Notes under the pieces: model-generated | The model's database searches: none | What the model was told of the DNA's origin: nothing | What the model saw: only the letters and a program-made list of their open reading frames with translations | Source of the DNA: Anaerolineales bacterium | GTDB taxonomy: Bacteria > Chloroflexota > Anaerolineae > Anaerolineales > Villigracilaceae | Length of the DNA: 64,000 nucleotides | Direction of reading: 5' to 3' | Assembly (NCBI GenBank): GCA_020847435.1 | Contig: JADLBX010000029.1 | Span: forward strand, 25,171-89,170 | Program-made: the position numbers and the translations under genes | Part shown: in pieces, positions 8,219 to 16,521 of the stretch | Layout: each line of letters begins with the position of its first letter | How positions within the stretch are numbered: position 1 is the first letter of the stretch

Positions 8219-9871
8219 CTAAAACCCCTGCGCCACATACTCGCCCCACACGGACCGGAGCGCGTTGCAAATCTCGCCGAGCGTGAGATCATTCTCAACG
8301 CATTCGATGAACAGCGGCATCAGGTTCTCGGTCCGGCGCGCGGCGGATTTCAATTTATCGAGCAACTCCTCCACAAGTTTCTGGTCTCTAGCCTCTCTTA
8401 ATTTCCTCAACCTCTCCCGCGCCGACGCTTCGATGACGGGGTCAACCTTCAACCGTTCCAGCGTCAAATCTTCCTCCACTTGAAATTGATTGACGCCCAC
8501 AACGATCTGTTCCTTCTTCTCGATCGCTTGTTGCGCCGCATACGCCGCGTTTTGAATTTCGCTTTGCATGTATCCTTGTTCGGTGGCTTGCAACGCGCCG
8601 CCCAGGTCGTCAATTTTGGAAATATATTCCTGCGCGCCTTTTTCGATCTCATCGGTGAAATATTCGATCAGGTACGACCCCGCCAGCGGATCCACCGAGT
8701 CTGCCACGCCGGATTCGTAGGCAAGAATCTGCTGTGTGCGGAGGGCGACGCGCACGGCTTTCTCGGTGGGAAGCCACAACGCCTCGTCCATCGAGTTGGT
8801 GTGCAAACTTTGCGTCCCGCCAAGGACGGCAGACAACGCCTGCACGGTCACGCGCACCACGTTGTTTTCAGGCTGTTGCGCGGTGAGGGTCGAGCCTGCG
8901 GTTTGGGTGTGGAATCGAAGTTGCCACGAGGCTGGCTTCTGCGCTTTGAAGCGTTCGCGCATGATTCTTGCCCAAAGCCTGCGCGCGGCGCGGAACTTTG
9001 CCACCTCTTCCAAAAAGTTGTTGTGCGCGTTGAAGAAGAACGAGAGTTGACCGGCAAACTCGTCCACGTTCAAGCCGGCTTTCAGCGCGGCTTCCACGTA
9101 GGCGATCCCGTTGGCAAGCGTGAACGCCACCTCCTGCACCGCCGTCGAGCCGGCTTCGCGCATGTGATAGCCTGAGATCGAGATCGTGTTCCAGTTCGGA
9201 ACTTCTTTCTCGCAGAACGAGAAAATGTCGGTGATGAGGCGCATCGAAGGCGCGGGCGGGAAGATGTAGGTGCCGCGCGCCACGTATTCTTTGAGGATGT
9301 CGTTCTGAATTGTGCCGCGTAGTTTGCTCACGTCTGCCCCCTGGCGCTTTGCCACCGCGATATACATTGCCAGCAAAACACCGGCGGGCGCGTTGATCGT
9401 CATCGAGGTTGAGACGCTTTCCAACGGAATATTTTTGAACAAAACTTCCATGTCGTGAACGGAGGAGATCGAAACGCCGACCTTGCCCACCTCGCCGTGT
9501 GCGATGGGGTCGTCCGCGTCGTAGCCGATCTGCGTCGGCAGGTCGAAGGCGACGGACAAGCCGGTTTGTCCGTTTTGCAGAAGATACCGGTAACGTTGGT
9601 TGGTCTCTTCGGCTGTGCCAAAGCCCGCGTACTGGCGCATCGTCCAAAAGCGCGAACGATACATCGTCGGTTGGACGCCGCGCGTGAAGGGGTATTCGCC
9701 GGGGAAGCCGAGGCGGTCGGGGTAGGGCGCATCAGCCTCACCCGGAAGAGAGAGGCGGGGCGCTTCAAGCCCGGAAGAGGTGGTGAAGCGTTCGCGTCGT
9801 TCTTTGAATTTATCCAACGATTTTTGGAGGGTGTTTTCCTGCCATTTTTTGTAACGCGCCTGGATGTTCAT
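8219..9871 (-). CDS. Methylmalonyl-CoA mutase, large (catalytic) subunit without B12 domain
   Basis: This 550-residue protein has the substrate-binding TIM-barrel half of methylmalonyl-CoA mutase. Landmarks in order are [55 protein letters not shown]-type [52 protein letters not shown] and [19 protein letters not shown]. It interconverts succinyl-CoA and (R)-methylmalonyl-CoA with adenosylcobalamin. The protein stops before any DxHxxG cobalamin-binding domain, so a separate small subunit must be encoded elsewhere, as in many Chloroflexota and archaea. The start at 9871 has GGAGG seven bases upstream; the 14-residue upstream extension lacks one. Confidence 0.95.
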   Translation of the reverse strand: MNIQARYKKWQENTLQKSLDKFKERRERFTTSSGLEAPRLSLPGEADAPYPDRLGFPGEYPFTRGVQPTMYRSRFWTMRQYAGFGTAEETNQRYRYLLQNGQTGLSVAFDLPTQIGYDADDPIAHGEVGKVGVSISSVHDMEVLFKNIPLESVSTSMTINAPAGVLLAMYIAVAKRQGADVSKLRGTIQNDILKEYVARGTYIFPPAPSMRLITDIFSFCEKEVPNWNTISISGYHMREAGSTAVQEVAFTLANGIAYVEAALKAGLNVDEFAGQLSFFFNAHNNFLEEVAKFRAARRLWARIMRERFKAQKPASWQLRFHTQTAGSTLTAQQPENNVVRVTVQALSAVLGGTQSLHTNSMDEALWLPTEKAVRVALRTQQILAYESGVADSVDPLAGSYLIEYFTDEIEKGAQEYISKIDDLGGALQATEQGYMQSEIQNAAYAAQQAIEKKEQIVVGVNQFQVEEDLTLERLKVDPVIEASARERLRKLREARDQKLVEELLDKLKSAARRTENLMPLFIECVENDLTLGEICNALRSVWGEYVAQGF

Positions 9872-9901
9872 GCTGCCTCCGCTTGTGTATCCTTCAAACC
9901 A

Positions 9902-9930
9902 AGTATACAGCAAACAAATGACAATGACAT
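9902..9930 (-). promoter_or_regulatory. Candidate promoter of the mutase gene
   Basis: On the - strand ATGTCA (9930-9925) and TATACT (9907-9902) are 17 bases apart, with a predicted start near 9895 and the ATG at 9871. Confidence 0.5.
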
Positions 9931-9957
9931 ACTGTAGGAAATCTTCAAAGAAATTAT

Positions 9958-9986
9958 TTGATTTCCTGAAACGAAAGCGCTACACT
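9958..9986 (+). promoter_or_regulatory. Candidate promoter of the 10056-15463 cluster
   Basis: TTGATT at 9958-9963 and TACACT at 9981-9986 are 17 bases apart. The predicted start is near 9993, about 60 bases before the first gene of the cluster. Confidence 0.5.
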
Positions 9987-10055
9987 GCCGTAGAAATATA
10001 CAGCATCGTTGATCCCTTTCCATTGCTCATGCAAGGCAATCACGGAGATTCTTTT

Positions 10056-10457
10056 ATGACGAGTAAAACGGTTCTCTATATCGGCGCAGGGATTTTGTTC
10101 TTGATCGGCGTGTGTTTGTTTGGGTATGGGGTGTTGAATGTGATCGGCTCGACCTCGGCGCAGGGAAGTTCGAACTGGCTGAGTTTCGGGCTGGGATTCG
10201 GCTGTGTGGGCGCGCTCTTTTTGGCGGCAGGCGCGGGGCTGGTGTATGCCGCGCAGCGCGGATCGAAAACCGAAGTGGTCCAACAGGTGACGATGAAAGT
10301 GGATTTGCCGGGGGAGACCAAGATCGAGCAGATGAAGTGCCGGTCGTGCGGCGGAAGCCTGAGCGCGGATAATGTGAAGATGATCGCCGGCGCGCCGACC
10401 GTTTCATGTCCGTTTTGCGGCACAACGTATCAACTGACCGAAGAACCCAAGTGGTAG
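10056..10457 (+). CDS. Small two-helix membrane protein with C-terminal zinc ribbon
   Basis: This 133-residue protein has two hydrophobic segments at about residues 6-27 and 38-65. A C-terminal zinc-ribbon module follows, with CRSCGG and CPFCGT about 26 residues apart, a four-Cys zinc site. The start at 10056 has CACGGAG upstream; an ATG at 10029 is in frame but has no site. It is the first gene in a run of five rightward genes and ends 27 bases before the Cys-tail membrane protein. The family is not recognised. A role as an assembly or recognition partner of that protein is plausible from position only. Confidence 0.7.
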   Translation: MTSKTVLYIGAGILFLIGVCLFGYGVLNVIGSTSAQGSSNWLSFGLGFGCVGALFLAAGAGLVYAAQRGSKTEVVQQVTMKVDLPGETKIEQMKCRSCGGSLSADNVKMIAGAPTVSCPFCGTTYQLTEEPKW

Positions 10458-10484
10458 CGTAACTCCCTGGTCGAAGGAGGTTCG

Positions 10485-12161
10485 ATGAAATTTAAAATTG
10501 CAGGCTTCCTAGCGCTCGTTCTGGCGCTGGTAAGTTCACTGGCGGTCTCCGCCCAGTCGGACTATTACTTTGCCGTGGAGCGGGAAACCGTCCACGTGTA
10601 TTGGAACGACGACGGTTCGATGAGTCTCGATTATGTGTGGGATTTCGTCAACCAGCCCGGCGCGCATCCGATTGATTTTGTGGATGTGGGCATGCCCAAC
10701 GATAACTTCGAGATGTCGACAGTGACGGCAGACGTGAACGGCGCGCCGGTTTCCGTTTCAAAGAGTGAATATCAGGGGAGCGGCACGGGGTTTGCGGTTG
10801 TGATGGGGTCGCAGACTATCCCTGCCGGCGGGCGCGGGCAAGTGCACGTCTATGTGGGAAGAATTACCGAGGCGCTTTACCCCGACACAGAGGACGACGC
10901 TTACGCGAGCGGAGAATTTGGCACAACGTGGTTCGGCTCGCAATATGTGACCGGCTCCACCGACGTGACGATGGTCTTTCACCTGCCGCCCGGTGTGCAA
11001 CCGGGAGAGCCTCGCTGGCATTCCGCGCCGTCTGGCTTCCCATCTGAGCCGCAAACAGGTTTCGATGAAAACGGGCGCGTCACGTACACGTGGCGCAATG
11101 AGTCTGCGGTTGCATCCAGGCAATATAAATTTGGGGCGTCGTTCCCGGCGCAATACGTTCCCGAGTCAGCCATTGTCCGCACGAGCGCGCTCGAGAGCCT
11201 GATCACCGGCATGGTTTCGCTCTTCGTCGGCTTGGTGAGCATGGTCGCGGGTTTTCTGCCGTGCTTGATCTTCCCGATCTTTTTCATCGGCGCGCCAGCG
11301 CTGGGCATCCTTCAGAGTCGCCGGCGCAAATTACAGTACATGTCGCCGAAGATTTCGATCGAGGGCCACGGCATCAAGCGTGGATTGACGGCGGTCGAGG
11401 CGGCGATCTTGATGGAAACTCCGCTCGATAAAGTGATGACCATGATCCTCTTCGGGCTGATTAAGAAGAATGCGGCGACGGTCAAAACACGGAATCCGCT
11501 CGACCTCGACGTTGCCACGCCCATGCCCGCCGACTTGCACGATTACGAAACGAATTTCCTCAACGCGTTCCGCGAGAAGAACAAAGCCACGCGCCGAAAT
11601 CTTCTGCGAGAAATGACGGTCAAATTGGTTAGATCGGTGTCGGAGAAGATCAAAGGTTTCAGCCGGCAGGAAACCATCGCCTATTACAAGAGCATCACGG
11701 AAAAGGCGTGGCAGCAAGTGGAGCAGGCGCAGACCCCTCAGGTGCAAAGTAAACAATACGATGAAAACATCGAGTGGACGATGCTCGACAAGGATTACGA
11801 CGACCGCGCGCGCCGCGTCTTTACCGGACCTGTATTTGTCCCCATGTGGTGGCATCGCTACGACCCGACCTATTCAGGCGGGCGGACGATCGCTACGGGC
11901 GCCCCAGCCGTAAGCGGCGGGCGAAGCGGTTCATCCGCCTTGCCGGGCGCGAACCTCGCCGCGTCGGTTGTGACCGGGGTGCAGTCGTTCGCGTCGAACG
12001 TCATCGGCGATGTGACCGAGTTCACCAGCAAAGTCACCAATGTGACCAACCCGCCGCCTCCCCCCTCGAGAAGTTCTGGCGGCGGAGGACGAAGCGGCGG
12101 CTGTGCGTGCGCTTGCGCGTGCGCGGGTTGCGCCTGCGCCTGCGCCGGCGGCGGACGATGA
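10485..12161 (+). CDS. DUF2207-like membrane protein with Cys-Ala repeat tail
   Basis: This 558-residue protein has a signal peptide (1-24), a beta-rich extracytoplasmic domain (about 25-230) and one or two membrane segments (about 237-276). A cytoplasmic part follows with a winged-helix-like stretch (LTAVEAAILMETPLDKV, 301-317), as in DUF2207-type proteins, and then a low-complexity Gly/Ser/Pro region. The last 19 residues after SGG alternate Cys and Ala: cysteines at 540, 542, 544, 546, 549, 551 and 553, then GGGR. Such a tail resembles a peptide substrate or metal ligand more than a folded domain. The next genes encode a PqqD-radical SAM protein and its degenerate copy. The start is supported by AAGGAGG at about 10475. 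The function is unknown. Confidence 0.8.
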   Translation: MKFKIAGFLALVLALVSSLAVSAQSDYYFAVERETVHVYWNDDGSMSLDYVWDFVNQPGAHPIDFVDVGMPNDNFEMSTVTADVNGAPVSVSKSEYQGSGTGFAVVMGSQTIPAGGRGQVHVYVGRITEALYPDTEDDAYASGEFGTTWFGSQYVTGSTDVTMVFHLPPGVQPGEPRWHSAPSGFPSEPQTGFDENGRVTYTWRNESAVASRQYKFGASFPAQYVPESAIVRTSALESLITGMVSLFVGLVSMVAGFLPCLIFPIFFIGAPALGILQSRRRKLQYMSPKISIEGHGIKRGLTAVEAAILMETPLDKVMTMILFGLIKKNAATVKTRNPLDLDVATPMPADLHDYETNFLNAFREKNKATRRNLLREMTVKLVRSVSEKIKGFSRQETIAYYKSITEKAWQQVEQAQTPQVQSKQYDENIEWTMLDKDYDDRARRVFTGPVFVPMWWHRYDPTYSGGRTIATGAPAVSGGRSGSSALPGANLAASVVTGVQSFASNVIGDVTEFTSKVTNVTNPPPPPSRSSGGGGRSGGCACACACAGCACACAGGGR

Positions 12162-12190
12162 CCGGTATTTGAGAATCAAGGAGAACCGAC

Positions 12191-13576
12191 ATGGCGCTCT
12201 TGGAAGCAATCAAAGATCGGCTCGTTGGACCGAGTTTGAAAAACCCCGAGCCGGGTTTGTATCACTATCAATTGGAAAAAGAGAACGAAAAGAGCCGCGC
12301 CCACTTGCGGATCGAAGGCGACGGGCACGCCACGTTGATCGTCAACGCCAACCGCGTGTTGCACCTCAACCCCACCGCCGCGTTGATGGCGTATTTCATC
12401 ATGGAGCAGATCCCCAACGACGCGGTCATCCGCATGATGACGAGGCAGTTCAACGTGCATCCCGAACAGGCGCGCGCAGATTTCGAGGAGTTCCAGTGGC
12501 AGATCAAGGAACTGCTCCGCCCGGACGGCGCGTGCGCGGTGCACGAAATGGATTTGGAAACCATGATGCCGTTCAGCGCCCGCCCGACCGCGCCCTATCG
12601 TATGGACATGGCGCTAACCTATCGCTGTAACAACGACTGCGCCCACTGCTACAACGCGCGCGAACGCACTTTCCCCGAGATTTCCACAGAACAGTGGTAT
12701 TCCATCATTGACAAGTGTTTCGACCTCGGCGTGCCGCACATTGTGTTCACCGGCGGCGAAGCGACCCTGCGCGACGACCTGCCGGAGTTGATCGCTTACG
12801 CCGAATCCAAAGGGCAGATCACGGGACTCAACACCAACGCCCGCCGCCTGATTGACGAACGCTTTCTGCAAAAGTTATTGGACGCCGGGCTCGATCACAT
12901 CCAAATTACGGTCGAGTCGCACGATGAACAGATCCACGACCTGATGATGCGCGCGAAAGGCGCCTTCAAGCAGACCATTCAAGGGTTGAAGAACGCGCTG
13001 GCAACGAACCTGTACGTGATGACCAACACGACCATGCTGCGCACAAACGTCCACACCATGCCAGAGACGCTCGACTTCCTCGCCGAACTCGGCGTGCCGA
13101 CCATCGGCATGAACGCGCTGATCTATTCCGGTCACGGGCTCACGGTTGGGACGGGCTTGCGCGAAAGCGAACTGCAACCCATCCTCGAGATGGCGGTCGA
13201 GAAGACCTCGGCGCGCGGGCAGCGCCTGATCTGGTACACACCCACGCAATACTGTCACTTCGACCCGACGCAACTCAACCTCGGCGTGAAGGGTTGCACC
13301 GCCTCGCTCTACAGCATGTGCATCGAATCCAACGGCAACGTCTTGCCGTGCCAGTCCTACTATCATGCGCTTGGAAACATCCTCACCGATTCATGGGACA
13401 CGATCTGGAACCACGAACTTTCCATCCGCTTGCGCGAACGACGCGGGTTGCCCGAAATGTGCAACAGTTGCTCGATCGTGTCCGAGTGCGGCGGCGGATG
13501 CCCTCTGCGGTTCGAAGGTCACCGCAAGCTGTACGAAGTGAACGCGGAGATCGTTCCGTTGCAAGTGTTGGCGTAA
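12191..13576 (+). CDS. PqqD-like/radical SAM/SPASM peptide-modifying enzyme
   Basis: This 461-residue protein has three parts. Residues of about 35-112 form a PqqD-like RiPP-recognition domain (VLHLNPTAALMAYFI, then QARADFEEFQWQIKELL). The radical SAM core has CNNDCAHC at Cys146, Cys150 and Cys153 for the [4Fe-4S] cluster, and the SAM-contact motif FTGGEATLRDDL with GGE at 188-190. A C-terminal SPASM domain has Cys369, 377, 387, 424, 427, 433 and 437, enough for auxiliary clusters. PqqD fusions of this sort act on ribosomal peptides, often at cysteine sites or carbon-carbon bonds. It starts 29 bases after the Cys-tail gene with an AAGGAG site and is followed ten bases later by its degenerate paralogue. 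The natural substrate is not established. Confidence 0.92.
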   Translation: MALLEAIKDRLVGPSLKNPEPGLYHYQLEKENEKSRAHLRIEGDGHATLIVNANRVLHLNPTAALMAYFIMEQIPNDAVIRMMTRQFNVHPEQARADFEEFQWQIKELLRPDGACAVHEMDLETMMPFSARPTAPYRMDMALTYRCNNDCAHCYNARERTFPEISTEQWYSIIDKCFDLGVPHIVFTGGEATLRDDLPELIAYAESKGQITGLNTNARRLIDERFLQKLLDAGLDHIQITVESHDEQIHDLMMRAKGAFKQTIQGLKNALATNLYVMTNTTMLRTNVHTMPETLDFLAELGVPTIGMNALIYSGHGLTVGTGLRESELQPILEMAVEKTSARGQRLIWYTPTQYCHFDPTQLNLGVKGCTASLYSMCIESNGNVLPCQSYYHALGNILTDSWDTIWNHELSIRLRERRGLPEMCNSCSIVSECGGGCPLRFEGHRKLYEVNAEIVPLQVLA

Positions 13577-13586
13577 AGGAGAAACC

Positions 13587-14735
13587 ATGAACATCCTCAA
13601 CCGCGTGTCGGAGTTATTCACCAAAGTTCAGCCCCTGCCCGCAGGGACGCATCACCTGCAAGCCGCGGCAGACCGCGACAAGCCGTATCGCATCCACTTA
13701 CGCCTGCTCCACGATGGAAGCGGGATGCTCATCGTCAACGCCTCGACCGTGTTACACCTCAACCCCAGCGCGGCGGAATGCGCCTATCACTTCATCAAAG
13801 GGACGGAACCCGAAGAAGCCGCCAAACAGATCGCGGCGCGCTACCGCGTGAGCAAAGACGCGGCGTGGCGCGACTTCGACGATTTCACCGAACGCGTCAA
13901 AACGCTGGTCGAAACGCCCGACCTCGACCCGGTGTCTTACCTCGGGTTTGAACGCGTCGCGCCGCACTCAGCCAACCTCACCACGCCACTGCGGCTCGAT
14001 TGCGCCGTCACCTACAAACTGCCCGCCGGGAGCAAAGCCAACTACGCGCCCGTCAAACGCGTGAAGCGCGAACTCACCACCGCCGAATGGCAGAGCATCC
14101 TCGACAAAGCCTGGCGCGCCGGGATTCCCCACGTCACCTTCACCGGCGGCGAAGCCACCCTGCGCGAAGACCTGCCGCAACTGATCGCCCGCGCCGAGTC
14201 GAACGGTCAGGTGTGCGGCTTGCTCACCGACGGCCTGAAACTCGCCGACAAAAAATATCTCAAAACCCTGATGCAAACCGGGCTCGATCACATCCTCTTC
14301 ATCCTCCAACCGGAGGAGAAAAAATCGTGGAAGGCGCTCGAAACCGTGCTGGCGGAGGATATTTTCGTCACTGTGCATCTCACGCTCAACCGGAACAACG
14401 CCGCCAAGATCGGCTCGATCCTCGAACGTTTGGCGAAAGCCGAAGTGAAAAGTTTATCGGTGACCATGGCGAAAAAATTCACGCCCGAAAAAGCCAAAGC
14501 CATTCACGACCAAGCCGCCGCGCTGGGCATCACACTGCGCGCCGACCTGCCCGTCCCGTATTCGGCGGAAAACCCGGTCGCGGTTGAAACCCGCGCCGAT
14601 CAAATCCCCGACGGCGCGGGCAACGCGTGGATGTACGTCGAACCCGACGGCGATGTGCTTCCCGCGCAGGGCATGGCAGACCGCGCGCTCGGCAACCTCC
14701 TCACCGACGAGTGGAGCGCGCTCCGCCCCGCCTGA
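13587..14735 (+). CDS. Degenerate PqqD/radical SAM paralogue without cluster ligands
   Basis: This 382-residue protein aligns with the preceding gene from the PqqD-like domain (VLHLNPSAAECAYHFI at about 56-71) through the radical SAM core to the start of SPASM. The three cluster cysteines are gone: the aligned positions are Leu145, Ser149 and Asn152. The SAM-contact block FTGGEATLREDL is almost unchanged (GGE 187-189). The SPASM part is cut short and its first cysteines are replaced (LPAQG for LPCQS). The reading frame is intact, with an AGGAG site before the ATG. It therefore looks like a maintained pseudoenzyme, probably a partner subunit or substrate-binding chaperone, rather than a decaying gene. 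Confidence 0.85.
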   Translation: MNILNRVSELFTKVQPLPAGTHHLQAAADRDKPYRIHLRLLHDGSGMLIVNASTVLHLNPSAAECAYHFIKGTEPEEAAKQIAARYRVSKDAAWRDFDDFTERVKTLVETPDLDPVSYLGFERVAPHSANLTTPLRLDCAVTYKLPAGSKANYAPVKRVKRELTTAEWQSILDKAWRAGIPHVTFTGGEATLREDLPQLIARAESNGQVCGLLTDGLKLADKKYLKTLMQTGLDHILFILQPEEKKSWKALETVLAEDIFVTVHLTLNRNNAAKIGSILERLAKAEVKSLSVTMAKKFTPEKAKAIHDQAAALGITLRADLPVPYSAENPVAVETRADQIPDGAGNAWMYVEPDGDVLPAQGMADRALGNLLTDEWSALRPA

Positions 14736-15463
14736 TGGACTGGCACAAACGCTACCTCCAACAAGCGGGCTGGACGCGCACACTGCGCGCCTATCTATTC
14801 GAACAAGCGGGGATCAAAACCGCACAGCGGATTCTGGAAGTGGGATGCGGCACCGGCGCGATCCTCGCTTCGATCGCCTCGCCCGCCTCGCTTCACGGTC
14901 TCGACCTTGAACCTGCCGCGCTTGCCCTCTGCCGACTCCACGCCCCCGCCGCCGCGCTGACGCGCGGAGACGGGCTTGCCCTCCCCTACGCAGACCAAGC
15001 GTTCGACATCGTCTATTGCCACTTCTACCTGCTGTGGACGCGCGACCCGTTGCAAGCCGTCCGCGAAATGAAACGCGTCGCGCGCCGCAATGGACACATC
15101 CTTGCCCTGGCGGAACCCGATTATGGCGCGCGCGTAGATAAGCCCGCCGAGTTAAAAATCATCGGCGCTCGGCAAGCCGAATCGTTGAAGCGGCAGGGAG
15201 CCGACCCCGGCTTCGGCGCGCGGCTGGCGGAGGTCTTCTTTCAAGCGGGGATCAAACTCCACGAAACCGGGACCGTTCAACCCGTCGCGCAAGAACCGAG
15301 CGCCGACGAGTTGGAAATCGAATGGGAGGTGATGCGGTCCGATCTGGCGGGAATGCTCGACGAGGAGGAAATCCAAAAACTGAAATTGTTGGACGCCCGC
15401 GCACGAAGCCGCGGCGAACGCGTTTTGCATGTGCCGACTTATTTTGCATGGGGGCAGGCGTAG
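14735..15463 (+). CDS. Class I SAM-dependent methyltransferase
   Basis: This 242-residue protein has motif I LEVGCGTGAILASI (about 33-46), an acidic end of strand 2 in HGLDLEPAAL, a GDGLALPYADQAFDIVYC block for motifs II-III, and a post-core EMKRVARRNGHI helix, all typical of Methyltransf_11 enzymes. Its ATG overlaps the TGA of the degenerate radical SAM gene (TGATG), so the two are translationally coupled and probably act together. The substrate is unknown: a modified peptide or a small molecule are both possible. It closes the rightward cluster that began at 10056. Confidence 0.85.
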   Translation: MDWHKRYLQQAGWTRTLRAYLFEQAGIKTAQRILEVGCGTGAILASIASPASLHGLDLEPAALALCRLHAPAAALTRGDGLALPYADQAFDIVYCHFYLLWTRDPLQAVREMKRVARRNGHILALAEPDYGARVDKPAELKIIGARQAESLKRQGADPGFGARLAEVFFQAGIKLHETGTVQPVAQEPSADELEIEWEVMRSDLAGMLDEEEIQKLKLLDARARSRGERVLHVPTYFAWGQA

Positions 15464-15485
15464 CGCGGCGTATCCAACTTTTCCA

Positions 15486-15494
15486 TGCTACACT
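15486..15494 (+). promoter_or_regulatory. Extended -10 element just before the 15501 ATG
   Basis: TG-C-TACACT is an extended -10, and its last base is six bases before the ATG at 15501, so transcription would begin at or near the start codon. No well-spaced ribosome binding site is present (TAAGG is only one base from the ATG). Confidence 0.4.
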
Positions 15495-15500
15495 TAAGGC

Positions 15501-16517
15501 ATGGAAATCTGTTATTTACTTGCCTTCCCCGATGCAGACAGCCGCAAACCGCAAGCCGCCGAACAATTAAAAGAACTGCTCAAAGACGCGCCCTATTTTC
15601 AACCGGTGGATATCGACCTCGTGACGCTCGGCGAGGAAACGTTTTTGTTCGAGGGCTACGCCGTCAACGTGGTGCGCCACCGTTACGACGATTGCGTGCA
15701 AATGATCGAATGTCGTTATCGCATTAGCGACCCGTTCGCGGCGCCTGTTTTGCAAACGCGGGTAAGTTTGCACAACGTCTTGCAATCGCGTTACATCCCC
15801 GAGGCGCATCGTCGGAGCGGGTTGTTCGAGGAATACACGATCCTGCTGGTGCAGGGCGCGGCGCCCACGCCCGATAAATGGATCGAAAAGAATGCGCTCG
15901 GGCTTGCCAATTTCATCCGCTCACAACGCGACGTGTTCGACAAAGAGGAGATGAACGAGATCCTCGGTTCGCGCACGCGCTACTCCGCCGACGAACTGAC
16001 GCTGGTGGACTGGGAGGGCGCGGTCATCATCGCGCCGAATGCCGATTACCGTTCCGACATTGCCCTGCTCAAGATCGGCAATTATCAACTTTTGCGTTAC
16101 CGCATGTTGGACCAATCCATTGAAGACCTGCTCGATAAGATCAACGATTCCTTTTTTGAAAAATCGCGCCGCCCGCGCGCCACGCGCGGCATGATCCGCC
16201 AGATCGCCGAACACCGCCTCGAAGTGATGCTCGATTTCGAGCGCGCCGAGCAAAGCCTCCTGCTCATCGGCGATTGGTACACCGCCAAACTCTACGAGTC
16301 GATTCAAAGCGAGCTATACCTCAACGATTGGAAACAAACCGTGCGCGGCAAACTCGACAGCCTCGAGAACATCGTGCAGACCATCAAAGACAACCTCGCC
16401 GTCTCGTGGGAAAATTTACTCGACCGTATTCAACTCGCCTTGTGGATCGTCATGCTCGTTGGTTATCTCTATCTTTATTTTCTGGATGCGGGCTGGATCG
16501 TCATCCCGCCCAAATAG
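15501..16517 (+). CDS. Conserved hypothetical protein with C-terminal membrane anchor
   Basis: This 338-residue protein has a soluble N-terminal part, a helical region at about 200-310 likely to include coiled coil (SLENIVQTIKDNLAVSWENL), and one hydrophobic segment near the C-terminus (LALWIVMLVGYLYLYFL). The layout recalls the DUF155/RMD1-YagE family, which also ends in a coiled coil and a membrane helix, but no diagnostic motif was confirmed. It is followed four bases later by a lipoprotein gene, so the two may form an operon. No function can be given. Confidence 0.6.
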   Translation: MEICYLLAFPDADSRKPQAAEQLKELLKDAPYFQPVDIDLVTLGEETFLFEGYAVNVVRHRYDDCVQMIECRYRISDPFAAPVLQTRVSLHNVLQSRYIPEAHRRSGLFEEYTILLVQGAAPTPDKWIEKNALGLANFIRSQRDVFDKEEMNEILGSRTRYSADELTLVDWEGAVIIAPNADYRSDIALLKIGNYQLLRYRMLDQSIEDLLDKINDSFFEKSRRPRATRGMIRQIAEHRLEVMLDFERAEQSLLLIGDWYTAKLYESIQSELYLNDWKQTVRGKLDSLENIVQTIKDNLAVSWENLLDRIQLALWIVMLVGYLYLYFLDAGWIVIPPK

Positions 16518-16521
16518 ACTC

